From: JBBECE01 sp040881985 | Lineage (GTDB): Bacteria; Pseudomonadota; Alphaproteobacteria; Rhizobiales; Devosiaceae | NCBI GenBank assembly: GCA_040881985.1 | Contig: JBBECE010000014.1 | Coordinates: 1-64,000 of the forward strand | Direction of reading: 5' to 3' | DNA: 64,000 nucleotides | In this document: positions 17,947 to 25,352 of the stretch, piece after piece | Layout: each line of letters begins with the position of its first letter | Numbering within the stretch: the stretch's first letter is position 1 | Translations under genes and position numbers: made by a program | The notes under the pieces: generated by a model | The model's database searches: none | Told to the model about the DNA's origin: nothing | What the model saw: only the letters and a program-made list of their open reading frames with translations

Positions 17947-19218
17947 TCAATCCAGTACCAGGGTGAAGCCGAACGACGCGGCGAGCGAGGCGGTGTCGCG
18001 ATCCGGATCGGAGGGATATTCGGTGTTGCGATAGCTGATGCCGAGATTGGCGCGATTGCCGCCGTCGAACTGGATCACATGGTCCCAGCCCACCCGCCAG
18101 TAGGTGCCGTCGAAGGTCAGGCCCGGATTGTTGACGTCGGGCACCGAAAGCATGCCGAGGGCGCCGCTCAGGCGATGCGACCAGACGAGGGTGTCGGGAA
18201 TGGCGCCAAGCTGGCTCGAAAAACTGGCTTCGATCTCGCCTGTCTGGCCGATGGCGGCGAAGGCGGCGTCGAAATCGCGGAAGCCGCGCGCCGCAAGACC
18301 GAAGGTGCCGATGTCGGTGCGAATCGCCGTGCCGGCTTCGACCCGACGGCGCCACTCGCCCGGCAAGTCGGTCGAGGAGGCGCCGAGCCAGCCAAGACCG
18401 GCCTCGGTGAATAAGAGAGAGCGCGCGGTCGGCCGGACGGCAAGGCGCTTGGAGACGCCGAGCTCGTTGCGGATCAGGCCCGCATCAAAGGTCTCGAACC
18501 GCCCATAGAAGGAATAATCTCCGCGCAGCGTCGGGAAAATGCCCGGCATGCCCTTGGAAAGGGTGAACGCGAAATTGCCCATCCAGCCGGTGTAAATTTC
18601 CCCGGTGCCGTCGAAATCGAAATCGCCGAAGCGGCGGGCGGCGCCGAGGCTGCCCTCGAGAATGACAGCGTCGTTGGTCGCGGTCTTGAGGTCGACAAAC
18701 ACCCGGCCGCCGACGGTCGCGAATGGGTTGATGTCGGTGCGGTCGGCGAGCGGAGCGCCGTCGGCCTGGTTGTAATCGGTATGTTCGACCCGCACCCCGC
18801 CGGTCAGGAAGAACATCGCCGAGAAGCCTTCGATCCGGTCCTCGACGGTCGCGAGCAGGTCTTCGGCGTCCTCAAGATCCTCGGGCGAAAGTGTGCCGAT
18901 TTCGAGGGCCAACAGAAGCTGGCGGCGCGACAGTTCCCAGGAACCAACCTGGAAATAGAGGCGGGCGGCAATCAGGCGCGCCTTGGCGTCGCGCGGGTGG
19001 TTGATGAGATGCTGTTCGACGGTCGAGATCGCCTGGTCGTACTCGCCCTTTTCGACGGCGGCGGTGAGGAACTGGCCGAGGATCGCGATATCGTCGGGGT
19101 TGGCGAGGCGGGCAGCGAAGGCCTCGTCGTAATCGTTGTCTTGAGCAACGGCCAGCGACGCGGCGCCGAACGCAACCGCAGCGGCGGCGATCAACCGCGA
19201 AATAGTCTTCTCAATCAT
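17947..19218 (-). CDS. Exported TPR protein with C-terminal outer-membrane beta-barrel
   Basis: A 423-residue protein with a signal peptide (RLIAAAAVAFGAASLAVA, cut before Gln26). Residues about 40-130 contain TPR-like helices (GEYDQAISTVEQHL, AARLYFQVGSWELSRRQL). From about 135 to the end the sequence alternates polar and aromatic residues in short strands, as in outer-membrane barrels (FFLTGGVRVEHTDY, GWDHVIQFDGGNRANLGISYRNTEY). This architecture resembles surface lipoprotein assembly modifier (Slam-like) proteins, but I cannot prove homology. It is the first gene of the operon that continues with FecR and the CHASE2 cyclase (17-base gap to FecR), so it may be the outer-membrane part of a sensing complex. 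Confidence 0.72.
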   Translation of the reverse strand: MIEKTISRLIAAAAVAFGAASLAVAQDNDYDEAFAARLANPDDIAILGQFLTAAVEKGEYDQAISTVEQHLINHPRDAKARLIAARLYFQVGSWELSRRQLLLALEIGTLSPEDLEDAEDLLATVEDRIEGFSAMFFLTGGVRVEHTDYNQADGAPLADRTDINPFATVGGRVFVDLKTATNDAVILEGSLGAARRFGDFDFDGTGEIYTGWMGNFAFTLSKGMPGIFPTLRGDYSFYGRFETFDAGLIRNELGVSKRLAVRPTARSLLFTEAGLGWLGASSTDLPGEWRRRVEAGTAIRTDIGTFGLAARGFRDFDAAFAAIGQTGEIEASFSSQLGAIPDTLVWSHRLSGALGMLSVPDVNNPGLTFDGTYWRVGWDHVIQFDGGNRANLGISYRNTEYPSDPDRDTASLAASFGFTLVLD

Positions 19219-19464
19219 GCCGTCGCGTCCCCGGCCAAACCTTTAGCCACTCTTAACATCGCGCCTTGCCCCGTCAATCGGGCGGTGGGGATCGGGCCGC
19301 GGGCAGGGTGGATTAACGGAATCTTGTGTTGATTCCGCCACGTTTGCACCAAAATTAGGCAGTCTCTCCCGGCGCCGCGCCAGTTGGGTGGCCGGCCGCG
19401 ATCGCCGGGGTTAGACACGGGTGCGTCCGGCAGCGAACACTTACATACTCCCGGTGACAAGGGC
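19219..19464. promoter_or_regulatory. Divergent promoter region with an inverted repeat at 19317-19337
   Basis: This 246-base region separates the barrel/FecR/cyclase operon from the DUF3307 gene. It holds a perfect inverted repeat with 7-base arms, CGGAATC at 19317-19323 and GATTCCG at 19331-19337, with a 7-base spacer. This could be an operator or a transcript hairpin. A tract GGTGACAAGGGC precedes the ATG at 19465. No gene is visible in the gap. Confidence 0.45.
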
Positions 19465-19857
19465 ATGATTTTCACCTTCTTCGTCCTGCTGGTTGGCTTC
19501 CAGCTCAAGCATTTCATCGCCGACTATCTGTTGCAACCGCGCTGGATGGTGCAGGGCAAGGGCAGCTTCGCGGCGCTCGGCGGGTATGCCCATGCGGCGA
19601 TTCACGCCGCCTGCTCGGCAATCGTGCTGCTCGTCGTCAGCGTTCCGGTCGGGCTAATCCTGGGGCTCTGCGCCGCTGAGTTTGTCATTCACTATTTCCT
19701 CGACTTTGCGAAAATCCACTACACGTCGGGGATCGAGGAGCGGCGCGAGCCGGCGCGCTATTGGGGCCTGTTCGGCTTCGACCAGCTGCTGCACCAGCTG
19801 ACCTATGTGGTGATGGTCTATAGTGCGTTTTCGTCGGTCTCCAAGGTCCTGTCATAA
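19465..19857 (+). CDS. DUF3307 family small membrane protein
   Basis: A 130-residue membrane protein of the DUF3307 family. Its N-terminus contains QLKHFIADYLLQPRWMV, which holds the conserved HxxADxxLQ motif, and the middle has conserved His residues (YAHAAIHAAC, FVIHYFLDFAKIHY). About three hydrophobic segments are seen. Its function is unknown. I took the ATG at 19465 because of the AAGGG just upstream; a longer frame from 19384 has no support. It lies between the cyclase operon and the partner-switching module and overlaps the phosphatase gene tail-to-tail by six bases (19852-19857). Confidence 0.8.
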   Translation: MIFTFFVLLVGFQLKHFIADYLLQPRWMVQGKGSFAALGGYAHAAIHAACSAIVLLVVSVPVGLILGLCAAEFVIHYFLDFAKIHYTSGIEERREPARYWGLFGFDQLLHQLTYVVMVYSAFSSVSKVLS

Positions 19858-21168
19858 GCGCCGGAGCACGATGCAGGTGATGTCGTCGAACTGGCCTGCG
19901 GAGCCAGCAAAGGCGGCGACATCGGCGAAAAGTTTTTCGACAATTTCCGGGGGCGAGGCGCGCGCCGCTCCCGAGGCGAAGGCGGCAAGCCGGGCCTCTC
20001 CATACTCCTCGCCATCGGCACCTTCGGCTTCGGTCACCCCGTCCGAATGAATGAGCAGCGTATCGCCCTGGGCGAGAGCGACCGAGCCCAGCCGGAACGG
20101 ATAGTCGGGGAAAATCCCCAGCGGCACGCCGGGGGCTCTGAGCGGGGAGGGGGCAGCGGCGGCGCCGAAATGCAACGCCGGGTTGTGGCCGCAATCGGCG
20201 AATTCGAGATTCCCCGACCGAAGATCGAGCACGGCGAAAAATACTGTCGCGAACATGCTGCCGACATTTTGAGCGCAGAGCAGCCGATTGGCGCGGGCGA
20301 CGATCCGGTGGAGTTCGGTCTCCTCACCCGAGACGAGCCTGAGGACGGTGAGCGAGACGGCCATGAAGAGGGCCGCCGGGACGCCCTTGCCGCAGACGTC
20401 GCCGACGAGCATGGCGAGGCGATTCTCGTCCAGCATGAAGATGTCGTAGAAGTCCCCGCCGACCAGCCGTGCCGGTCGCATTCGGGCGCTGAAATCGGCG
20501 CGGCCGCCGAGCGGGGCAGCGTCGAAGTGGCCGGGCAGAAGCGCCTGCTGGATGAGCGCGGCGCTTGTCAGCTCGGCATTTTGCAGATGCTGCTCGCGGA
20601 TGCGGTCGGCCATGCGGCGGAAGGTCGTCGCAAATCCGGCGAGTTCCGGGGCGGGATGGGCCAGCGCATCGAGGATTTCCGGATCGAGGTCCTTGTCGTC
20701 GAGAGACGACAGCGACTGGGTGTAGAGCCCGATTGCCCGATTGACGTTGCGGACCTGCCGGCCAAGCTGGCGGACGACTGTCAGCGGCAGGCGCGGCACT
20801 CGGGCGGCGACGTCGATCAATACTTCGGCATCGATGGGCAGCGCTTCGACCTGGCTCAACGCGGTGACCGCGGCGGTGCGCTCGAGACCAGCGAGCGCGC
20901 CAATCTCGCCGACGAGAGCGGGCGCGGCGAGGCGCGCCAAAGCCGCCTTGTCGGGGCCGGCGCCGATTGTGACGATGACTTCGCCCTTGAGAATGGCATA
21001 GGCCGAGTCGCTTGCCTCGCCCTCGGCGAGGATCGCCTCGCCCGCCGAAAAGCGCCGTTGCTCGCTGTCGACGATCAGCGAATCGAGCGCCGAATCGGGG
21101 AGCGCCGCGAATTGGGGGACCGACCTCAGGGCCTCCCGCAACTCGCTGGTGCCGGCGGCGCGGGACAT
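19852..21168 (-). CDS. SpoIIE/RsbU-type PP2C phosphatase with N-terminal cyclic-nucleotide-binding domain
   Basis: A 438-residue cytoplasmic phosphatase. The first 120 residues form a cyclic-nucleotide-binding domain; its phosphate-binding cassette keeps Glu88 (VGEIGALAG) and Arg97 (ERTAAV), the residues that bind the cyclic phosphate. A coiled linker (about 160-215) leads to the PP2C domain (about 220-438), with metal Asp residues in VGGDFYDIF, VGDVCGKG, HSDGVTEAEG and FDDITCIVLR. It probably dephosphorylates the STAS protein two genes upstream when the cyclic nucleotide binds. Its ATG lies one base after the stop of the kinase gene, so the two are translationally coupled. Confidence 0.92.
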   Translation of the reverse strand: MSRAAGTSELREALRSVPQFAALPDSALDSLIVDSEQRRFSAGEAILAEGEASDSAYAILKGEVIVTIGAGPDKAALARLAAPALVGEIGALAGLERTAAVTALSQVEALPIDAEVLIDVAARVPRLPLTVVRQLGRQVRNVNRAIGLYTQSLSSLDDKDLDPEILDALAHPAPELAGFATTFRRMADRIREQHLQNAELTSAALIQQALLPGHFDAAPLGGRADFSARMRPARLVGGDFYDIFMLDENRLAMLVGDVCGKGVPAALFMAVSLTVLRLVSGEETELHRIVARANRLLCAQNVGSMFATVFFAVLDLRSGNLEFADCGHNPALHFGAAAAPSPLRAPGVPLGIFPDYPFRLGSVALAQGDTLLIHSDGVTEAEGADGEEYGEARLAAFASGAARASPPEIVEKLFADVAAFAGSAGQFDDITCIVLRRL

Positions 21169-21169
21169 C

Positions 21170-21607
21170 TCAGGCGGGGGCGGGCGAGCGGTCGAATTCG
21201 AGGATCAGCCGGTTGCGATCATTGTCCCGCGCATAGGCAAGGCGCGAGGCAAAGGCGCGGATGAGGCCGATGCCCCAGCCGCCGATCTCGGGATCGTCAG
21301 GTTCGTTGTGGGCGGGCGCCGCCACGGCGCTGGTCACGTCGAAGGGGACGCAATCGTCCTCGATGGTGACGCGAGCACCTCTCGGGGCAAGTGCGACCGC
21401 GAGGCGGATTTCGCCCGGCCCGACAGCGCATCTCCCGTGCCGGACAATATTGGTCAGCGCCTCCTCGACGCAGACCTGCATGGCATACGACAGGTTGGGA
21501 TCGAGGCTGGCACCATCGGCAATTTCCGCGACCCAACAGACGGCGTCGCCGACCTCGGGCAACGACTTGCCGAGCAGGCGCGAATAGGACCTGGGCGCCG
21601 GCGGCAC
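21170..21607 (-). CDS. RsbW/SpoIIAB-like anti-sigma-type serine kinase (HATPase_c_2)
   Basis: A 145-residue GHKL ATPase-fold protein. The N-box is clear (CVEEALTNIVRHG) and the G2 lid is GGWGIGLIRAF. The G1 box reads EDDCVPFD, so a Cys replaces the usual second Gly of DxGxPFD; ATP binding may be altered but the Asp remains. In known partner switches such a kinase binds a sigma factor or another target and phosphorylates the STAS antagonist. It lies 13 bases after the STAS gene and one base before the phosphatase. No sigma factor gene is in the window, so the target is elsewhere. Confidence 0.88.
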   Translation of the reverse strand: MPPAPRSYSRLLGKSLPEVGDAVCWVAEIADGASLDPNLSYAMQVCVEEALTNIVRHGRCAVGPGEIRLAVALAPRGARVTIEDDCVPFDVTSAVAAPAHNEPDDPEIGGWGIGLIRAFASRLAYARDNDRNRLILEFDRSPAPA

Positions 21608-21620
21608 GGTGCGGCCCCCG

Positions 21621-21959
21621 TCAGCGGGAGACCGCGGCCATAGCGGCCACCTGATCGGCGACCACCGGCATGACGGTGTCGACGCCGCTTGTTCTCAAGA
21701 CTTTGTCGACGCCCGGCCGAGGATTGTAGAGCGCCATCTTGACCCCGTCGGCGAGCAGCGCCTTGGCGCAGAACATCAAGGTACGGATGCCCATCGAGGC
21801 CAGGAACGTGACCTCGCCCAGATCGACGATGACCGGCCGGCGGCGGCGGGCAATGACGGCGAACTTGTCGTCGACCGAAGTCGCCCCGTCGATATCCATG
21901 CGGCCGTCGAGCACGACCCGGGTGACCCCGGTTGCGACCTCGTCGACGATGATGTCCAT
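21621..21959 (-). CDS. STAS-domain anti-sigma factor antagonist
   Basis: A 112-residue single STAS domain, the SpoIIAA/RsbV type. The phosphorylation loop reads FLASMGIRTLM, with Ser55 at the expected position. Two starts are possible. The ATG at 21968 directly abuts the AAGGAG at 21969-21974, leaving no room for initiation, whereas the ATG at 21959 stands nine bases from it, so I chose the latter. It is the first gene of the STAS-kinase-phosphatase operon. When unphosphorylated it should trap the kinase and free that kinase's target. Confidence 0.9.
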   Translation of the reverse strand: MDIIVDEVATGVTRVVLDGRMDIDGATSVDDKFAVIARRRRPVIVDLGEVTFLASMGIRTLMFCAKALLADGVKMALYNPRPGVDKVLRTSGVDTVMPVVADQVAAMAAVSR

Positions 21960-22037
21960 GGCGCCCATCTCCTTGTCACCCGGCGGCTCGGTGGGCAGAG
22001 ATGCTAGCGCATCGCGAGCGCGCGCTCTAGGGGAAGG

Positions 22038-22055
22038 CGGGGCGACGTTGCCCCG
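22038..22055. other. GC-rich perfect hairpin before the Fe-alcohol dehydrogenase gene
   Basis: Arms CGGGGC and GCCCCG with a 6-base loop lie between the divergent STAS and dehydrogenase genes. There is no T-tract on either strand, so it is not a typical terminator. It may be a regulatory hairpin or chance in GC-rich DNA. Confidence 0.3.
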
Positions 22056-22081
22056 TTGGGACGTTGGGCTAGAGTAGTGAT

Positions 22082-23212
22082 ATGAGCCGGATCACCTACC
22101 TCACCACCATCGAATTCGCGCCCGGCGCCATCGGCTCGCTCGCAACGCTGCTCGGGGAGGCCGGGATTAGGCGGCCGCTGCTGGTCAGCGATCACGGCAT
22201 CGCGGCGGCGGGCATACTCGAGAAGGCCGAAGCGGGGTTGCCGAAAGACACGCCGCGCTTTCTCGAGGTGCCGGGCAATCCGACCGAGGCGGCGGTCGGG
22301 GCGGCGCTTGCGGTCTATCGCGAGGCGGATTGCGACGGGATCGTCGCGATCGGCGGCGGCTCGCCGATCGATCTGGGCAAGGGGGTGGCGCTCCTGGCGA
22401 CCCATCCGGGCCCGCTCGGCGCTTACGCGGTAATCGAGGGCGGGCTGGAGCGGATCACCTCGTCGGTCGCTCCGGTCATCGCGGTGCCGACGACGGCCGG
22501 GACGGGTGCCGAGGTCGGCCGCGCGGCGCTGCTGACGCTTGCAGACGGTCGCAAACTCGGCTTCATCTCGCGGTATCTCATTCCGAGGCTGGCGCTCTGC
22601 GATCCGGAATTGACGCTCGGCCTGCCGCCGGCATTGACCGCGGCGACCGGGCTCGACGCGTTGAGCCACTGCATCGAGACCTTCTGTTCGCCGCGGCTCA
22701 ATCCGCCCGCCGATGCCATCGCCCTCGACGGGGCGGGGCGAATCTGGCGCAGTCTTGAGCGGGCGGTCGCGGACGGCACGAACCTCGCGGTGCGCAGCGA
22801 GATGATGATGGGGGGACTCGAAGGCGGGCTCGCCTTCCAGAAGGGATTGGGAGCGGTGCATTCGCTGAGCCATGCGCTGGGCGGGCTCGCAGAACTTCGG
22901 CTGCATCACGGCACCCTCAACGCCATCCTGATGCCGGTGGTGCTTCGGTTCAACGCGCCCTCGATCGCCGAGAAACTCCCCAGGCTGAAAGCGGCGATGG
23001 GGCTCGCCGAAAGTGCCGACCTCGCCGGCGAACTCGATACGCTCAACTGGCGAGTTGGCATTCCGGCGGGTCTTGCCGCGCTCGGCGTAACCCGCGGCGA
23101 ATACGTCCGGGTCGTCGAACGGGCGCTGGCCGACCACAGCCACCAAACCAATCCGCGGCAAGCCTCGGCAGACGACTATGTCGCGCTCCTAGAGGCGGCG
23201 ATGGGCCGCTGA
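22082..23212 (+). CDS. Iron-containing alcohol dehydrogenase
   Basis: A 376-residue group III Fe-dependent dehydrogenase. The NAD(P)-binding motif is AIGGGSPIDLGKG, then PTTAGTGAEVG. The four metal ligands are readable as Asp in LCDPELT and His in DALSHCIE, HSLSHALGG and LHHGTLNAI. Members reduce aldehydes or oxidise primary alcohols in the cytoplasm; the substrate is not visible. It is in an operon with nagB, since its TGA overlaps the next ATG (TGATG), a pairing I cannot explain from known pathways. Confidence 0.9.
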   Translation: MSRITYLTTIEFAPGAIGSLATLLGEAGIRRPLLVSDHGIAAAGILEKAEAGLPKDTPRFLEVPGNPTEAAVGAALAVYREADCDGIVAIGGGSPIDLGKGVALLATHPGPLGAYAVIEGGLERITSSVAPVIAVPTTAGTGAEVGRAALLTLADGRKLGFISRYLIPRLALCDPELTLGLPPALTAATGLDALSHCIETFCSPRLNPPADAIALDGAGRIWRSLERAVADGTNLAVRSEMMMGGLEGGLAFQKGLGAVHSLSHALGGLAELRLHHGTLNAILMPVVLRFNAPSIAEKLPRLKAAMGLAESADLAGELDTLNWRVGIPAGLAALGVTRGEYVRVVERALADHSHQTNPRQASADDYVALLEAAMGR

Positions 23213-23949
23213 TGCAACGCGAGGCGTTTGAGACGGAGGACGAGGTAGCGCACCGCGCCGCAGCGATCGTCGTCGAGACGGTCGGCGAGACTCCAGACCT
23301 GGTGCTGTGTCTGCCGGCGGGCAAGACGCCCATCCCCATCTATCGCGAACTGGTCGCCCTGCATCGTCAGGGAAAGGTCAGTTTCGCCCATGCGCGGATA
23401 TTTCTCGTCGACGAGTTCGTCGGGATCGGGACCGACGAGCCGGGCTCTTTCGTCCGGTTCCTCAGGGAACATCTGCTCGATCACATTGATGCTGACCCCG
23501 GCCTGGTTCACCTGCCGGACGGTCTGGCACCCGATCCCGATGCTGAGGCGTCGCGCTTCGACGCGCTGATCGAGGCGGCGGGCGGAATCGATCTCTTGCT
23601 GCTTGGGGTCGGGGCCAACGGCCATGTGGGGTTCAACGAGCCGGGCTCATTGATCGATTCCCGCACTCGGGTCGTCGATCTAGCACCCTGGACAATCGAG
23701 GCGCTGCAGGTCTCTTTCGCGCCCGAAAGGCCTGTGCCGGCACGCGGCATCACCATCGGGCTTTCGACCATGTTTGAAGCGAGCGCCGTGCTGCTCGTGG
23801 CGTGCGGCGCCAGCAAAGCCGAACCGGTCCGGCACCTCTTTGCGGGAGGGGAGATTGCGACCTGGCCAGTCGCCGCGCTCGGCAGCCATCCATATCTGAG
23901 CGTGTTAATCGACCGCGCCGCCACCGGTGAAAATTTTACCATTGGATAA
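23212..23949 (+). CDS. nagB: Glucosamine-6-phosphate deaminase
   Basis: A 245-residue NagB/6-phosphogluconolactonase-fold protein. The signature GVGANGHVGFNEPGS with the catalytic His and Glu is intact, LPAGKTPIPIYREL binds phosphate, and FLVDEFVGI holds the general-base Asp. It would convert glucosamine-6-phosphate to fructose-6-phosphate and ammonia. It overlaps the dehydrogenase stop by one base. No nagA or amino-sugar transporter is near, so a related isomerase/deaminase role on another sugar phosphate is possible. An AT-rich inverted repeat overlaps its stop codon. Confidence 0.85.
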   Translation: MQREAFETEDEVAHRAAAIVVETVGETPDLVLCLPAGKTPIPIYRELVALHRQGKVSFAHARIFLVDEFVGIGTDEPGSFVRFLREHLLDHIDADPGLVHLPDGLAPDPDAEASRFDALIEAAGGIDLLLLGVGANGHVGFNEPGSLIDSRTRVVDLAPWTIEALQVSFAPERPVPARGITIGLSTMFEASAVLLVACGASKAEPVRHLFAGGEIATWPVAALGSHPYLSVLIDRAATGENFTIG

Positions 23950-23955
23950 AATTTC
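23929..23955. promoter_or_regulatory. AT-rich inverted repeat upstream of preT, candidate operator
   Basis: Arms GAAAATTTTA (23929-23938) and TAAAATTTC (23947-23955) flank the centre CCATTGGA. It overlaps the nagB stop and stands 42 bases before the preT ATG. It is unusually AT-rich for this window. The core TTTACCATTGG partly resembles the RutR consensus TTGACCAnnTGGTCAA, so regulation by the nearby RutR-type repressor is possible. Confidence 0.45.
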
Positions 23956-23996
23956 GTGTTGCGCTAGCGTTCGCGCCGGAGGCGCGGAGGCAGTTC

Positions 23997-25337
23997 ATGC
24001 GGGACGGGCTATTCAAGGAGGGGATCGCGGCTGGGCGGTTGCCGGCCGAGGCCTACGCCGCCAACTTTTCGGATCTGCATCCCCCGCTCGGCACGCACGA
24101 GGCGCAAGTCGAATCCGACCGCTGCTATTTCTGCTACGACGCGCCCTGCCAGAACGCCTGCCCGACCGACATCGACATTGCGATGTTCATCCGGCAGATC
24201 GCGGCGGGCAATGCGATTGGGGCGGCCAAGACAATTTTCGACCAAAACATTCTTGGCGGCATGTGCGCGCGGGTATGCCCGACCGAGACGCTCTGCGAGG
24301 AGGCCTGTGTGCGGATGGAAGCCGAAGGCAAGCCGGTCAAGATAGGTCCGCTGCAGCGCTTCGCGACCGACCTTGCAATGGGGCAGGGCCGCCAGTTCTA
24401 CGAACGCGCCGCCCCGACGGGCAAGCGCATCGCGGTCATCGGAGCGGGGCCGGCGGGGCTGGCCTGTGCGCACCGGCTCGCGATGTACGGGCACGAAGTG
24501 ACCGTCTTCGAGGCGAGGGAAAAGCCCGGCGGGCTCAACGAGTACGGCATCGCCGCCTACAAGACGATTGAGGATTTCGCCCAGTCCGAGGTCGACTATG
24601 TGACCGCCATCGGCGGGATCAACATCGAGACGGGCAAGGCGCTCGGGCGCGATTTCTCGCTTGCGGGGCTGGAGCACGACTTCGACGCCGTGTTTATGGG
24701 GACGGGGCTGGGTGACACCAATCCGCTGGGGGTCGGGCATGACGATATCGGCGGGCTCGACGACGCGGTCGATTTCATTGCGGTGCTGCGGCAGACCGGC
24801 GACCTCGCATCGTTGCCGGTCGGGCGGCGGATGGTGGTAATCGGGGGCGGTATGACCGCGATCGACGCCGCGGTCCAGTCGAAGCTGCTCGGCGCTGAGG
24901 AAGTCACCATTTGCTATCGCCGCGGCAAGGAACAGATGAACGCCTCGACCTTCGAGCAGGATTTGGCGACCTCGAAAGGCGTCGAGATTCGCCACTGGCT
25001 GCAACCGAAAGGGATCGTCGCCGACGGCGGCAAGCTGGCGGGGATTGTCCTCGAATATACGCGGCTGGAAGGCAGCAAGCTGGTCGGCACCGGCGAGGTC
25101 ATGACGCTCGCCGCCGATCAGGTGTTCTCGGCCATCGGCCAAAAACTGGCGCCCGCCGGGCTCGACGGGATCGCGCTCGAGGGCGGCAAGATCAAGGCCG
25201 ACGACGAAGGCCGGACCTCCGACAAAATGGTCTGGGCGGGTGGGGATTGTGTGACGGGGGGCGAGGATCTGACGGTGACCGCGGTGGCGCAGGGCCGCGA
25301 CGCCGCGGAAAGCATTCACAGGGCGTTTTCGATCTAA
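23997..25337 (+). CDS. preT: NAD-dependent dihydropyrimidine dehydrogenase subunit PreT
   Basis: A 446-residue flavin/FeS subunit. The N-terminal iron-sulphur region has CYFCYDAPCQNACP and CARVCPTETLCEEAC. Two dinucleotide folds follow, with VIGAGPAGLACAHRL for FAD near residue 143 and VIGGGMTAIDAA for NAD(P) near 281, then the late FAD motif VWAGGDC. With PreA it reduces uracil and thymine to the dihydro forms, the first step of the reductive pathway. A strong GGAGG lies 7 bases before the ATG. It is the first gene of the pyrimidine operon; the gap to preA is 15 bases. Glutamate synthase small subunits look similar, but the preA neighbour decides. Confidence 0.92.
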   Translation: MRDGLFKEGIAAGRLPAEAYAANFSDLHPPLGTHEAQVESDRCYFCYDAPCQNACPTDIDIAMFIRQIAAGNAIGAAKTIFDQNILGGMCARVCPTETLCEEACVRMEAEGKPVKIGPLQRFATDLAMGQGRQFYERAAPTGKRIAVIGAGPAGLACAHRLAMYGHEVTVFEAREKPGGLNEYGIAAYKTIEDFAQSEVDYVTAIGGINIETGKALGRDFSLAGLEHDFDAVFMGTGLGDTNPLGVGHDDIGGLDDAVDFIAVLRQTGDLASLPVGRRMVVIGGGMTAIDAAVQSKLLGAEEVTICYRRGKEQMNASTFEQDLATSKGVEIRHWLQPKGIVADGGKLAGIVLEYTRLEGSKLVGTGEVMTLAADQVFSAIGQKLAPAGLDGIALEGGKIKADDEGRTSDKMVWAGGDCVTGGEDLTVTAVAQGRDAAESIHRAFSI

Positions 25338-25352
25338 CGCCGGGAGGGTTCT

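Noticed and set aside
21960..21968. ATG at 21968 as start of the STAS gene
   Set aside because: The AAGGAG tract directly touches it, leaving no spacing; the ATG at 21959 is nine bases away.
22038..22055. Hairpin as a terminator of either neighbouring gene
   Set aside because: Both neighbouring genes start here and run away from it, and no T-tract is present.
23997..25337. Glutamate synthase small subunit
   Set aside because: The fold is shared, but the adjacent preA, dihydropyrimidinase and ureidopropionase genes fit PreT, and no glutamate synthase large subunit is near.
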